Assembly: GCA_905479685.1 (NCBI GenBank)
Contig: CAJQNJ010000047.1
Location: forward strand, 1 to 44,593
Length of the DNA stretch: 44,593 nt
Origin: an uncultured Acidimicrobiales bacterium
Lineage (GTDB): Bacteria; Actinomycetota; Acidimicrobiia; Acidimicrobiales; SHLQ01
Direction: 5' to 3'
Positions within the stretch are counted from its first letter, which is position 1, and each line of letters begins with the position of its first letter. The position numbers and the translations under genes were made by a program. Shown piece after piece: positions 7,923 to 17,322 of the stretch. The notes under the pieces are model-generated. The model was not told where the DNA came from. It worked only from the letters and a program-made list of their open reading frames with translations, and did not search any database.

Positions 7923-8258
7923 CTCTTCTCCAAATCGTCTGGGCGAAGGACCGATGCACACCAATGGCATCACATGCCATGGCTGTCGGGGTGGGACACA
8001 CGCGCGCCCCTCGCTGAAAGAGAACCAGCCAATGTTACGGCCGCGCGGGTACGCGTTCCAACCATCTCGCCCGATTCACCGTCGAGGAGCTTGCGTGCAA
8101 GGGTCGCGTTCGTGGTCGGCGAGTCGCGCGCAATTCCAACGTTTCTTGGGGTTATCCACACCCGGTTGGCGCGCGGTTGGGCGACGCGCGAGGGTAAGAG
8201 GTCCAAGGCTGTCCACATCTGTGGAGCGTGCTGTGGAAACAAGGTGGAGTGAACGAAC
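7923..8258. promoter_or_regulatory. rpmH-dnaA intergenic region with DnaA boxes
   Basis: 336 bases between divergent rpmH and dnaA carry both promoters. A perfect DnaA box TTATCCACA is at 8152-8160. Weaker boxes are CTGTCCACA at 8209-8217 and, on the other strand, GTTTCCACA at 8232-8240. They lie close to the dnaA start, which fits autoregulation or an accessory part of the origin. No gene is seen in it. Confidence 0.75.
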
Positions 8259-9674
8259 GTGCTAACGGCAGACCAGTTGTGGGACACGTGTTCCGATCTC
8301 ATCCGAGCACAAGTCTCAGACGTGGTTTGGAATACGACCTTTCGTGAACTCGTGGCGATCGACCTGACCACCGACGAGATCACTGTCGCTGTTCCGTCTC
8401 GCGTGGTGAAGGACCGGATCGAAGCGCGATACCTCGGCATCGTGCGAGATGCGATCACCGAGTCGAACAACGGCCCACTCGAGATGGACCTCCAGGTCCG
8501 GGTCGATGAGCAGACGCTTCTTGGGATCGATTCAACAGCATTGGATCTCACTACCGAGCAGCCTCGGATCGAGGTTCACCTTCCAGACCTGTCCGCCGCC
8601 GAGGCAGCAGAGACGATCTCCACCAAGTCGCCAAGCAATGGATTCGATGCTGGCCAGAATCGCTACACCTTCGACGACTTCGTCACGGGCACGGGCAATC
8701 GATTCGCCCACGCCGCCGCGTTGTCCGTAGCCGAAACTCCAGCCAAGTCGTACAACCCACTGTTCATCTACGGGGACGCAGGGTTGGGCAAGACACACCT
8801 GCTACGGGCGATCGCCAGCTACGTCAACACCCATTACCCACACTTCTCCGTTCGTTATGTCTCCACCGAGACGTTCCTCAACGAGTTCGTGGATGCCATC
8901 CGGCAAAACACGACGATTCAATTCAAACGCAGATACCGAGAGATCGACGTGCTCCTCGTCGACGACATTCAATTCGTCGAGGGCAAAGAAGGCCTCCAAG
9001 AAGAGTTCTTCCACACGTTCAACACGTTGCATCAAGCGAACAGACAGATCGTGTTGACGTCCGACCGCCCTCCAGACAGCATCCCAACGCTCGAAGATCG
9101 ACTTCGCAGCCGATTCAAGATGGGGCTGATCACCGACATTCAACCACCCGATATCGAAACGCGACTTGCCATCCTGCAAAAGAAGGCCGAGATCGCGAAA
9201 GGTGACATTCCACACGACGTCTTGATGTTCATCGCCGAGCGTGTCACCGACAACATCCGAGAACTCGAAGGCGCACTCATTCGTGTCACGGCATATTCGA
9301 ACCTCACCGGCGAAACGCTCACGATCGACTTGTGCCAACGAGTACTCGGTGACCTACTCAGTTCGAAACAGCCCCGACAGATCACCCCATCGATGATCTT
9401 GAACGAAACATCGGACATGTTCGGCTTCCCAGTCGACGAAATCATCGGTGCCAGCCGCCGGCGACCATTGGTCACTGCTCGTCAGGTCGCCATGTACGTG
9501 TTCCGCGAGGCCACCGACCTGTCCTATCCCGCGATTGCTCGTGAGTTCGGAGGACGCGACCACACCACCGTCATCCATGCCGTCGACAAGATCGGCAATC
9601 TCATGGCCGAACGGCGCCAGATCTATGACCAGGTCACGGAGCTCACAACGCGTATAAAGAAGTCCAATCGGTGA
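8259..9674 (+). CDS. dnaA: Chromosomal replication initiator DnaA
   Basis: AAA+ ATPase that binds DnaA boxes and opens the origin. Domain I covers about residues 1-85, a short linker follows, domain III holds Walker A GDAGLGKTHLLRAIA (about residues 172-186) and Walker B LLVDDIQFVEGKEGLQEEFF, and domain IV at the C-terminus has the signature AREFGGRDHTTVIHAVDKI. At 471 residues it is compact; the linker domain II is much shorter than in Streptomyces. The start is GTG, with AGGTGGAG about nine bases upstream. Confidence 0.98.
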   Translation: MLTADQLWDTCSDLIRAQVSDVVWNTTFRELVAIDLTTDEITVAVPSRVVKDRIEARYLGIVRDAITESNNGPLEMDLQVRVDEQTLLGIDSTALDLTTEQPRIEVHLPDLSAAEAAETISTKSPSNGFDAGQNRYTFDDFVTGTGNRFAHAAALSVAETPAKSYNPLFIYGDAGLGKTHLLRAIASYVNTHYPHFSVRYVSTETFLNEFVDAIRQNTTIQFKRRYREIDVLLVDDIQFVEGKEGLQEEFFHTFNTLHQANRQIVLTSDRPPDSIPTLEDRLRSRFKMGLITDIQPPDIETRLAILQKKAEIAKGDIPHDVLMFIAERVTDNIRELEGALIRVTAYSNLTGETLTIDLCQRVLGDLLSSKQPRQITPSMILNETSDMFGFPVDEIIGASRRRPLVTARQVAMYVFREATDLSYPAIAREFGGRDHTTVIHAVDKIGNLMAERRQIYDQVTELTTRIKKSNR

Positions 9675-9953
9675 TGAAATTCGCGCGCCCAGTGTTCACA
9701 GGTGGGGATATCTTGTGGAAAACTCGACCAAACTACGCGAACTCACCTGTGGAGCTAGCACCCAAAGATGTGGGTACTCCGCAGGATATGCACCGCGCGT
9801 ATGTTCGATCCGTACAATCCTGTGGACGTTGGTGGATAGACACTGCACGAGGAATCGTTCAGAAATCAGTCGCAAATGACCCTTGTCCACAATCCACACG
9901 CCTACTTTCTCCATTACCGAATCCAATCCTGACCTACAAAGAGATGTGGAACG
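9675..9953. other. oriC: Candidate oriC with multiple DnaA boxes
   Basis: 279 bases between dnaA and dnaN hold no gene but a cluster of DnaA-box-like nonamers. The best are TTGTCCACA at 9883-9891 and TTTTCCACA on the minus strand at 9714-9722. Weaker ones are at 9748-9756, 9821-9829 and 9945-9953 (minus), and 9890-9898 (plus, overlapping the strong one by two bases). The dnaA-dnaN gap is the usual oriC site in Actinomycetota, and two parS sites lie about 5 kb away. Confidence 0.88.
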
Positions 9954-11045
9954 ATGAAATTCAGATGTGAACGCGACGTACTTCTCGAAGCCCTGAGCAC
10001 CACTGGTCGTGCTGTTGGCGGACGTGCAGGCAACGTTGCGTTGTCTGGTCTGCATCTCGAACTGACTGGCGACGAGCTGCGAGTCACCGGGTCTGACCTC
10101 GACCTGACAATCTCGCAGCAGCTGACCGTGGCGGGCGATACCGATGGTGTCGTGGTGATCCCATCAAAGCTGATCGCTGACATCGTGCGAGCGTTGGGAC
10201 CTGGGGCCGTCGATGTAGTCGTCGAGGGTGACGAGGTACAGATCACTGCTGGTCGGTCCGAGTTTTCGATGCGCACAATTCCTGCCGATGACTTTCCTCG
10301 TCTCGGTTCCCCAGAGGGAGATGAAGTCACGCTCAATGCCGCGGATTTGTCAGATGCGCTGAAACAGGTCGTGAAAGCTGCGTCCAGCGATGACTCGCGT
10401 CCGATTCTGACCGGCGTCCTCTTGGCCGCTGAGGGCGAAGGGCTCCGCCTCGTGTCCACCGACTCCTATCGCTTGGCCGTTCGAGATCTGCCCGGGACCT
10501 CGGTGCTGTCGGGGGATCAGTCTGTGCTGGTTCCTTCTCGTGCGCTGGCAGAACTGAACCGAGTCTTCGGTGAAAACGAAACCGTCGCACTCCGACTCGG
10601 GGAACGAGATGCGAGCTTCGAAGTCGGTGGTACCCAGGTCGTGACCCGGTTGATCGAAGGCGAATTCCCGAACTACCGCGGCCTCATCCCGGACACCTAT
10701 CCCAACGAGCTCACCGTGAATCGATCAGAACTGCTCGACGCTGTTCGACGCGTTCGTTTGATGGCCCAAGAGGCCACACCAATTCGACTGAATATGCGTG
10801 CTGACACACTCGAGCTCGTTGCGGTCACCCAAGACGTCGGCCAAGCACAAGAGGTCCTGGACGCGTCCTACGACGGGGATGAGCTGACCGTTGCGTTCAA
10901 CCCCGATTATCTGATCGACGGCATCGAAGTGACCCCTGGCGAAGAGATCACATTGCAGACTGTTGATCCACTCAAACCGGCGGTGATGCGTGGAGCAGAC
11001 TCGGCTGATTTCTTGTACCTGCTCATGCCAGTGCGAGTGTCCTGA
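9954..11045 (+). CDS. dnaN: DNA polymerase III sliding clamp, beta subunit
   Basis: Ring-shaped processivity clamp of the replicase. The 363 residues cover the three clamp domains: N-terminal MKFRCERDVLLEALSTTGRAVGGR, central SDALKQVVKAASSDDSRPILTGV, and C-terminal NPDYLIDGIEVTPGEEITLQ ending in DFLYLLMPVRVS, the typical clamp C-terminus. It follows dnaA across the oriC region. Unlike most actinobacteria, recF, gyrB and gyrA do not follow; the next genes are phhB-like and gpmI. Confidence 0.97.
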   Translation: MKFRCERDVLLEALSTTGRAVGGRAGNVALSGLHLELTGDELRVTGSDLDLTISQQLTVAGDTDGVVVIPSKLIADIVRALGPGAVDVVVEGDEVQITAGRSEFSMRTIPADDFPRLGSPEGDEVTLNAADLSDALKQVVKAASSDDSRPILTGVLLAAEGEGLRLVSTDSYRLAVRDLPGTSVLSGDQSVLVPSRALAELNRVFGENETVALRLGERDASFEVGGTQVVTRLIEGEFPNYRGLIPDTYPNELTVNRSELLDAVRRVRLMAQEATPIRLNMRADTLELVAVTQDVGQAQEVLDASYDGDELTVAFNPDYLIDGIEVTPGEEITLQTVDPLKPAVMRGADSADFLYLLMPVRVS

Positions 11046-11057
11046 CCACGTGCTCCC

Positions 11058-11363
11058 CTAACGCGAGCCGAGTGCGGCAGCATCGACGGCAGTAGCGAGA
11101 GCGACGTCGAGTTGCGTGAGGCCTCCCGCGTCGTGTGTCGTGAGATCGATCTTGACGGTGCTGTAGACGTTCGACCATTCGGGATGGTGATCAAGCTTTT
11201 CGGCGACGATCGCGATCTCGCTCATGAAACCGAATGCGGCGGCGAAGTCGGCAAACCTCAGCTCCCGGTGAAGGGTTCCTTCCGAAGACACAGACCAGTC
11301 GGAGTGCAAGAGAATCAGGGCATCTTCGAGATCGTCGGCGGACAGCAAGTTTGTGCGAGTCAT
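11058..11363 (-). CDS. Pterin-4a-carbinolamine dehydratase family protein
   Basis: Predicted to dehydrate 4a-hydroxytetrahydropterin, the step that recycles the pterin cofactor of aromatic amino acid hydroxylases; many bacterial members have other or unknown roles. The signature is intact: [19 protein letters not shown], then TTH about nine residues on and a final Asp in LTQLD. The 101 residues match the family length. The frame is open upstream, but ATG at 11363 ([16 protein letters not shown]) gives the usual start; ATG at 11378 is an alternative. It is divergent from gpmI, with start codons only 44 bases apart. Confidence 0.88.
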   Translation of the reverse strand: MTRTNLLSADDLEDALILLHSDWSVSSEGTLHRELRFADFAAAFGFMSEIAIVAEKLDHHPEWSNVYSTVKIDLTTHDAGGLTQLDVALATAVDAAALGSR

Positions 11364-11395
11364 ACCCCAGTCTGTCATTCGGGCGGACGACTTTC

Positions 11396-11401
11396 TATGG
11401 T
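11396..11401 (+). promoter_or_regulatory. -10 box of a probable leaderless gpmI transcript
   Basis: TATGGT lies exactly six bases before the ATG at 11408. GAAGGG directly abuts the start codon and is too close to serve as a ribosome binding site, which supports a leaderless mRNA. Confidence 0.5.
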
Positions 11402-11407
11402 GAAGGG

Positions 11408-13027
11408 ATGACGCCTCCGCTCGAACCGCTCGATTCGATGATCCGTCGCAGCCCACTCCTGCTCGTGATTGCCGACGGATTCGGGTGTGCTGATGCCGGG
11501 CCGAGCAATGCGATCTCCGAAGCCCACACTCCTCGGCTCGACGCGCTGATGCACTCACCGTTGTCGACCGAGCTGCTGGCACACGGCCCTGCGGTCGGTC
11601 TGCCCACCGACGGAGACATGGGAAACAGCGAGGTAGGTCACAACGCGCTTGGTGCCGGCAGGGTTTTTGCTCAAGGTGCGAAGCTCGTCAACAAAGCGAT
11701 CGCTGACGACTCCATGTTCGAGGCTTCCGAATGGCACAGCGTGGTCGCGTCTGGCCGCGCCGGCACGCTTCATTTTCTCGGACTTCACTCCGATGGAAAC
11801 GTCCATTCCCACACCGACCATTTGTACGCGATGCTGCGCGCCGCTGCGCGCGACGGGGTCACGGACTGCGCAGTGCACATTCTGCACGACGGTCGCGATG
11901 TGGCGATTCGATCAGCGCTGACCTACGTCGAGGCGACAGAGGCTGTGCTCGCCGAGATCAACGCTGTGCATCCGGGTGCCAACTATCGAATCGCATCCGG
12001 TGGTGGGCGGATGACGATCACGATGGATCGGTACGGCGCCGATTGGGACATGGTGCGCCGCGGGTACGACGCACACACGAATGGCGTGGGCCGAGCATTT
12101 CGTTCAGCACGATCCGCTGTCGAAACCATGTACTCCGAATCCGACGTTGGCGACCAGTACCTGGAGAGTTTTGTCGTCGTCGACGAGGTCGGTTCACCCA
12201 TCGGGCGGATGCACGATGGTGACGGGGTCGTGTTGTTCAACTTCCGCGGTGATCGCTCCATCGAGATCAGCCGGGCATATGAGGATCCCGAGTTCTCCAA
12301 CTTCGATCGTGGGCGCAACCCAGCGGTGAACTTCGTCGGCTTGTTGCAGTACGACGGCGACGCTCTCGTCCCCAAGCACTACCTTGTCGCTCCACCCGCG
12401 ATCGACCGAACCATGAGTGAGTTCTTGTGTGCTTCAGGGATGCGCAGCTTCGCGATCAGCGAGACACAGAAGTTCGGGCATGTGACCTATTTCTGGAACG
12501 GCAATCGATCTGGATACATCGATGAAACGCTCGAGACCTATGTCGAGATCCCGTCCGACAACGTCGAATTCAACAAGACGCCGGCGATGAAGCTTCGCGA
12601 GATCACTGACAAGACGATCGAGCTCTTGCGATCCGGTGACTACGACTGGGGCCGACTGAACTTTCCGAATCCAGACATGGTGGGACACACGGGCGACCTC
12701 ACTGCAACAATCGAGGCGATCCGGGTGCTCGAGGAGTGTGTCGGTCAACTCCTCGACGTCATCGCTGAACTCGGCGGCACCTTGGTCTTCACCGCTGACC
12801 ATGGGAACGCCGACATCATGTACACCGAGAAGAATGGCGTCCGGACGCCTCTCACGAGCCACACACTCTCGCCAGTGCCATTCGCGATATTCGACGCTTC
12901 TGGCGACGTCGGCTACACGCTTGCACCACCAGAAGGTGCGGGTTTGAGCAACGTCGCAGCCACGCTGATCAATCTGCTCGGGTTCCAAGCCCCCGCCGAC
13001 TACGACCCCAGCTTGATCACAATCTGA
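11408..13027 (+). CDS. gpmI: 2,3-bisphosphoglycerate-independent phosphoglycerate mutase
   Basis: Interconverts 3- and 2-phosphoglycerate in glycolysis with two metal ions and a phosphoserine intermediate. Visible are the N-terminal metal site [15 protein letters not shown], the catalytic serine in [17 protein letters not shown], the substrate motif [14 protein letters not shown], and the C-terminal metal motifs [12 protein letters not shown] and [11 protein letters not shown]. The frame extends upstream to 11234, but ATG at 11408 with a TANNNT box six bases before it is the likely start (539 residues; ATG at 11438 would give 529). It is slightly longer than the usual 510-515. Confidence 0.95.
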   Translation: MTPPLEPLDSMIRRSPLLLVIADGFGCADAGPSNAISEAHTPRLDALMHSPLSTELLAHGPAVGLPTDGDMGNSEVGHNALGAGRVFAQGAKLVNKAIADDSMFEASEWHSVVASGRAGTLHFLGLHSDGNVHSHTDHLYAMLRAAARDGVTDCAVHILHDGRDVAIRSALTYVEATEAVLAEINAVHPGANYRIASGGGRMTITMDRYGADWDMVRRGYDAHTNGVGRAFRSARSAVETMYSESDVGDQYLESFVVVDEVGSPIGRMHDGDGVVLFNFRGDRSIEISRAYEDPEFSNFDRGRNPAVNFVGLLQYDGDALVPKHYLVAPPAIDRTMSEFLCASGMRSFAISETQKFGHVTYFWNGNRSGYIDETLETYVEIPSDNVEFNKTPAMKLREITDKTIELLRSGDYDWGRLNFPNPDMVGHTGDLTATIEAIRVLEECVGQLLDVIAELGGTLVFTADHGNADIMYTEKNGVRTPLTSHTLSPVPFAIFDASGDVGYTLAPPEGAGLSNVAATLINLLGFQAPADYDPSLITI

Positions 13028-13489
13028 CCCGCTCGTTCCTCGCTCCCGGCAATCGCGATCCGTCGCTTCGCTTTGGATGCTCTGCGGACTGACGGAGGCC
13101 CCGCGCCGTTCGTCGTCCCTCCTCACTCCGGTGCTGGCGGGTGTCGGTGCGTATACAAGCTCTTGCGTTCAGCTGGCTCCAGCTCCGCTGTCGCTGTCGG
13201 CGCAGACCCACCTGTGTGCCTGTACGCATCGAGGAAACGCCTCAGGCGGGAGGGGAGTGAGCCGGAGGCGATCGAGCATGTCGATTTTCGCGGTTCTCGA
13301 CGGGAAGGGTCGAGGTGTAGGGGAATAAATCCACTGCCCCAAAGTTGAGTGTATGTGACTAAGGATTTCGCTCTCGGGTAGAAGCCCGCAAATCGGTTCG
13401 GCGTGAAAACGCTCCGTGACCGAATTCGACTTCTACACTTGAGCGCTGTCCACGCAAGTCTCACCGTAGACACTCAGGAGCAACACCCC
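13028..13489. other. Long gpmI-dnaK intergenic region
   Basis: 462 bases without a convincing gene. The first 300 bases are GC-rich with many short imperfect inverted repeats (for example CGCCTC and GAGGCG around 13238-13279) and only low-quality short frames. The last 150 bases hold the HspR-type site at 13342-13366 and the dnaK leader, with AGGAG at 13476-13480. An unrecognised small RNA in the first part is possible but not supported. Confidence 0.5.
13342..13366. promoter_or_regulatory. HAIR-like HspR operator upstream of dnaK
   Basis: AAGTTGAGT, a 7-base spacer and ACTAAGGAT resemble the HspR inverted repeat CTTGAGT-N7-ACTCAAG. The left half AAGTTGAGT is identical to the left half of the site before clpB; the right half is less well conserved. 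It lies 124 bases before the dnaK start. Confidence 0.65.
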
Positions 13490-15331
13490 ATGTCCAAGGC
13501 AGTAGGAATCGACCTCGGAACCACCAACTCTGTGGTTAGCGTTCTCGAGGGAGGCGATCCAGTCGTGATCGCAAACTCAGAAGGATCGCGAACCACGCCG
13601 TCGGTGGTCGCATTCGCAAAGGATGGCGAAGTACTCGTCGGTGAAGTCGCAAAGCGACAAGCCATAACGAACCCTGATCGCACGATCCGCTCGGTCAAGC
13701 GCCACATGGGCACCGGCTGGAAGATCGATATCGACGGCAAGAACTACACCGCGCAGGAGATCTCCGCGCGGACGTTGATGAAGCTGAAGCGTGATGCCGA
13801 GGCATATCTCGGTGAGTCCGTGACACAGGCTGTCATCACCGTCCCAGCGTATTTCGATGACGCCCAGCGCACCGCAACACAAGAAGCCGGCACGGTTGCT
13901 GGGCTCGAGGTTCTCCGAATCATCAACGAGCCAACGGCGGCCGCCCTCGCGTACGGTCTGGACAAGAGCGACGAAGACCAGACGATCTTGGTGTTCGACC
14001 TCGGTGGCGGCACGTTCGACGTCTCGGTGCTCGAGATCGGCGACGGTGTGTTCGAAGTTCGCTCGACCCACGGCGACACCAGCCTCGGTGGAGACGACTG
14101 GGACGATGCGGTCATCGAGTGGCTCGTCACGAGTTTCAAGAACGATCACGGAGTCGACCTCGGTAGTGATTCCATGGCTGGCCAGCGACTGAAGGAAGCA
14201 GCCGAGAAAGCCAAGATCGAACTGTCGCAGGTCCAGCAGACTCAGATCAACCTTCCGTTCATCACCGCGACCGACGCAGGTCCGCTCCATCTCGATTACG
14301 GGCTGAGCCGATCGAAGTTCGAGGAACTCACTTCTGATCTCCTCCAGCGGACTCGCGTGCCATTCGAGCAAGCGATCAAGGATGCGGGGCTCACCAAAGG
14401 TGAGGTCGATCATGTGATCCTTGTCGGCGGGTCCACCCGGATGCCTGCTGTCGCCGAGCTCGTTCACGAGCTCACCGGTAACGAGCCGAACAAGACCGTG
14501 AACCCTGACGAGGTTGTTGCCATCGGAGCCGCCGTACAAGCCGGTGTGCTCAAGGGTGAAGTCAAGGATGTCTTGCTCCTCGACGTCACTCCGTTGTCAC
14601 TCGGCATCGAGACCAAGGGTGGTGTCATGACCAAACTCATCGAACGCAATACGACCATTCCGACCAAGCGCACAGAGGTCTTCACCACTGCTGATGACAA
14701 TCAGCCATCGGTTGAGATCCACGTCCTTCAGGGCGAACGCGACATGGCTGGGTACAACAAGACGCTCGGTAAGTTCCAGCTTGTCGATCTACCACCAGCG
14801 CCACGCGGTGTGCCGCAGATCGAGGTCACGTTCGACATCGACGCCAACGGCATCGTGCACGTGTCGGCCAAGGATCGTGCGACGAACAAGGAACAGTCCA
14901 TGACGATTACCGGCCAGAGTTCGCTCGACACCGATGTGATCGATCAGATGGTTCGAGACGCCGAGGCGCACGCCGAGGAGGACGCACGCCGTCGTTCAGA
15001 AGCCGAGACTCGGAACAACGCCGATTCTCTCGTCTACCAAACCGAGAAGCTCCTGAAAGATCAGGGAGAGAAGTTCGAGGGAGACGAAAAGGCAGATGTC
15101 GAGTCGAAACTGGCCGACCTGAGGGGTGCCCTCGAGGGAGAAGACATCGACGATCTGAAAGAGAAGACAGAGGCGTTGATGACAGCATCCCAAGGGTTCT
15201 CACAACGGCTGTACGAAGAGGCAGCTGCCCAAAACGTCGATGACAACCCAGACTTCTCGGAACCGACGCCAGATGATGTCGTCGATGCTGAAATCATCGA
15301 GGACGACGCAGACGTCGAAGAAGAGGCATGA
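13490..15331 (+). CDS. dnaK: Chaperone DnaK (Hsp70)
   Basis: ATP-driven chaperone that binds exposed hydrophobic stretches, helped by GrpE and DnaJ. The start [18 protein letters not shown] has AGGAG nine bases upstream; the frame is open to 13403 but with no better start. Hsp70 signatures are present: [24 protein letters not shown] and [13 protein letters not shown]. The substrate domain follows ([20 protein letters not shown]) and the helical lid ends in an acidic [10 protein letters not shown] tail. Length 613 is normal. grpE overlaps the stop by four bases; dnaJ and hspR follow. Confidence 0.98.
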   Translation: MSKAVGIDLGTTNSVVSVLEGGDPVVIANSEGSRTTPSVVAFAKDGEVLVGEVAKRQAITNPDRTIRSVKRHMGTGWKIDIDGKNYTAQEISARTLMKLKRDAEAYLGESVTQAVITVPAYFDDAQRTATQEAGTVAGLEVLRIINEPTAAALAYGLDKSDEDQTILVFDLGGGTFDVSVLEIGDGVFEVRSTHGDTSLGGDDWDDAVIEWLVTSFKNDHGVDLGSDSMAGQRLKEAAEKAKIELSQVQQTQINLPFITATDAGPLHLDYGLSRSKFEELTSDLLQRTRVPFEQAIKDAGLTKGEVDHVILVGGSTRMPAVAELVHELTGNEPNKTVNPDEVVAIGAAVQAGVLKGEVKDVLLLDVTPLSLGIETKGGVMTKLIERNTTIPTKRTEVFTTADDNQPSVEIHVLQGERDMAGYNKTLGKFQLVDLPPAPRGVPQIEVTFDIDANGIVHVSAKDRATNKEQSMTITGQSSLDTDVIDQMVRDAEAHAEEDARRRSEAETRNNADSLVYQTEKLLKDQGEKFEGDEKADVESKLADLRGALEGEDIDDLKEKTEALMTASQGFSQRLYEEAAAQNVDDNPDFSEPTPDDVVDAEIIEDDADVEEEA

Positions 15332-15978
15332 GTTCCGCCGACGAGTCGGCGATCGATGCACTGGTCGACGAAGTGATGGCAGGGCGCGCCGCAGCTGAGG
15401 CCGCGGCCGCTCCTGCAGCATTCGCGCCGTCCGAAGAGGAGCCCCCTCCCGTCGAGAAGCCCACCTTCAACGTCGGATTCGCTGACAGCAACACCAGCCA
15501 ACCCGAAGACGATGTGGCGATCGACGCGAACTCGATCGATGACGACGATGTTGCCTCGCTACGAGCTGAGCGGGACTCCTATCTCGCCGACTCCCAACGA
15601 CTTGCAGCCGATTTCGCCAATTTTCGCAAACAGTCCGAAAAACGTGTCGCGGACACGGCAGCCTCACAATCGGCGGCCCTCGTTCGCAGCTTGCTTCCGG
15701 TGCTCGATGCGTGTGACAGTGCGATCGAGCTTGATCCGGAGTCAGCGGCCACGCCGATTCGGTCGGCACTGATCGCTGAACTCGAGCGCAACGGTCTCGA
15801 ATTGTTGTCTCCGGCGCTCATGGATCCCTTCGATCCAGAACGTCACGAAGCCGTGATGCATGAGGTGGCTTCGCCAGAACAGGAACACGACGGTCCTGTA
15901 ATCGGGGATGTCCTGCGCGCCGGGTATCTGTGGAAGGGGCGAGTCGCTCGGCCGGCCATGGTCAAGGTCATCGGTTGA
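15328..15978 (+). CDS. grpE: Nucleotide exchange factor GrpE
   Basis: Releases ADP from DnaK to restart its cycle. After an Ala/Glu/Pro-rich, acidic N-terminal region of about 75 residues comes the GrpE coiled coil ([23 protein letters not shown]) and the beta domain with [12 protein letters not shown] and [22 protein letters not shown]. 216 residues is normal for actinobacteria. The ATG overlaps the dnaK stop (ATGA), so translation is coupled. Confidence 0.96.
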   Translation: MSSADESAIDALVDEVMAGRAAAEAAAAPAAFAPSEEEPPPVEKPTFNVGFADSNTSQPEDDVAIDANSIDDDDVASLRAERDSYLADSQRLAADFANFRKQSEKRVADTAASQSAALVRSLLPVLDACDSAIELDPESAATPIRSALIAELERNGLELLSPALMDPFDPERHEAVMHEVASPEQEHDGPVIGDVLRAGYLWKGRVARPAMVKVIG

Positions 15979-16018
15979 GCGCCATGATCGGTCCGATTCG
16001 ATCGAACGGAGGTGAGTA

Positions 16019-16945
16019 GTGGAAGCGCAACGTGATTGGTTGGAGAAGGACTACTACCGCGTCCTCGGTGTCGAAGCGACCGCGACGGCAAAAGAGTTGT
16101 CGAAGGCGTATCGGACGCTGGCGCGCAAGTACCACCCAGATACGAATCCTGGCGACACGTCCACCGAGGATCGATTCAAAGAAATCTCCTCGGCCTACGA
16201 GGTCGTTGGAGACGAGGCCACTCGAAAAAAGTACGACGAGTTCCGGCGTCTCGGCGGCGGAGGCGGCGGGTACGGAGGGTTCGGTCAACGCGGTCAACAA
16301 AATGTGGGTGACCTGGGTGACTTGTCTGACCTCCTCGGCGGCCTCTTTGGAGGTGGTCGAGCATCGGGGTCCACGGGTCGTGGCGGGTTTGGCTTCGGAC
16401 CGATGCCAGGGACCGACTTACAGGCGCAATTGACATTGTCATTCGAAGAGGCGGTCACGGGCGTCACCAAGACGGTTCGACTGAACTCGGAGGCGCTGTC
16501 GAGTCCGATGGAGGTCACAGTCAGGATTCCCGCTGGCGTGCGAAATGGACAACGGATTCGTGTGCCTGGCCGGGGCGCCCCATCGTCTGACGGGGGAGAT
16601 CCGGGCGATCTTCTCGTTTCGATCACCATCACGCCGCACGAGGTATTCGACCGTGATGGGAACAATCTCCTGGTCGATGTTCCGATCACCTACGCCGAGG
16701 CCGTCCTCGGAGCAGACGTGAAGGTGCCAACGATCGGCGGCGGAACAGTCACTGTTCGGGTGCCCCCAGGTACGCCGTCGGGCAAGGTGATGCGCGTTCG
16801 TGGCCGGGGCGTGAAAAGCTCTTCCCAAGGCGGTGATCTTCTCGTGACCGTTTCTGTCCATGTTCCAACCGATCCCAATGATGCCGAACGCGCACTGGTA
16901 GAAAAACTCGCCGATGTGTCAACGCCGGCTCCAAGGGGTAGCTGA
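16019..16945 (+). CDS. dnaJ: DnaJ-family co-chaperone lacking the zinc finger
   Basis: J-domain protein that delivers substrates to DnaK and stimulates its ATPase. Residues 9-75 form the J domain (DYYRVLGVEATATAKELSKA) with the essential HPD in KYHPDTNP. A Gly-rich region follows (about 80-125), then directly the two substrate-binding beta domains (LTLSFEEAVTGVTKTV, VPITYAEAVLGADVKVPT). None of the four CxxCxGxG zinc motifs of classical DnaJ is present; there is no cysteine in the product. At 308 residues it has type II (CbpA-like) architecture, although it sits in the dnaK operon. Start GTG with GGAGGTGAG just upstream. Confidence 0.93.
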   Translation: MEAQRDWLEKDYYRVLGVEATATAKELSKAYRTLARKYHPDTNPGDTSTEDRFKEISSAYEVVGDEATRKKYDEFRRLGGGGGGYGGFGQRGQQNVGDLGDLSDLLGGLFGGGRASGSTGRGGFGFGPMPGTDLQAQLTLSFEEAVTGVTKTVRLNSEALSSPMEVTVRIPAGVRNGQRIRVPGRGAPSSDGGDPGDLLVSITITPHEVFDRDGNNLLVDVPITYAEAVLGADVKVPTIGGGTVTVRVPPGTPSGKVMRVRGRGVKSSSQGGDLLVTVSVHVPTDPNDAERALVEKLADVSTPAPRGS

Positions 16946-17322
16946 TGGCACGCGTCACTTCTGCGGTCTATGTGATTTCGGTGGCGGCTGAGTTGTCCGG
17001 CATGCATCCCCAGACGCTGCGTATTTACGAACGGAAGGGCCTCGTTCATCCGGCCCGTACCTCCGGTGGGTCGCGTCGGTACAGCGATTCTGACGTTGCA
17101 CTTCTTCAACGCATCTCCGAACTCACTTCGCTCGGGATGAATCTGGTCGGCGTGAAAAAAGTGCTCGACCTCGAGCGCAGAGTCCAGGAGCTCGAGAGGG
17201 AATTGGCCAAGCATCGTTCTTCGCGGCGAGAAGTCAGCGATGCCGTGCGCGAGACAGAGCGAAGTTATCGGCGCGATCTTGTGCCGCTCCGCCAAACAGT
17301 GACGATCTACGAAGAACTCTGA
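16945..17322 (+). CDS. hspR: MerR-type heat-shock repressor HspR
   Basis: Represses the dnaK operon and clpB in actinobacteria by binding HAIR inverted repeats, with DnaK as co-repressor. The winged helix-turn-helix (VISVAAELSGMHPQTLRIYE) covers residues 10-30 and the wing has GGSRRYSDSDVALLQR. A coiled-coil region follows (VKKVLDLERRVQELERELAK). 125 residues is slightly shorter than the Streptomyces protein. The start codon shares one base with the dnaJ stop (TGATG). HAIR-like sites lie before dnaK (13342-13366) and clpB (18269-18293), matching its expected regulon. Confidence 0.93.
   Translation: MARVTSAVYVISVAAELSGMHPQTLRIYERKGLVHPARTSGGSRRYSDSDVALLQRISELTSLGMNLVGVKKVLDLERRVQELERELAKHRSSRREVSDAVRETERSYRRDLVPLRQTVTIYEEL

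Noticed and set aside
16945-17322. HspR as a general MerR metal or drug sensor
   Set aside because: No metal-binding cysteines, position at the end of the dnaK operon and HAIR-like sites before dnaK and clpB favour HspR.
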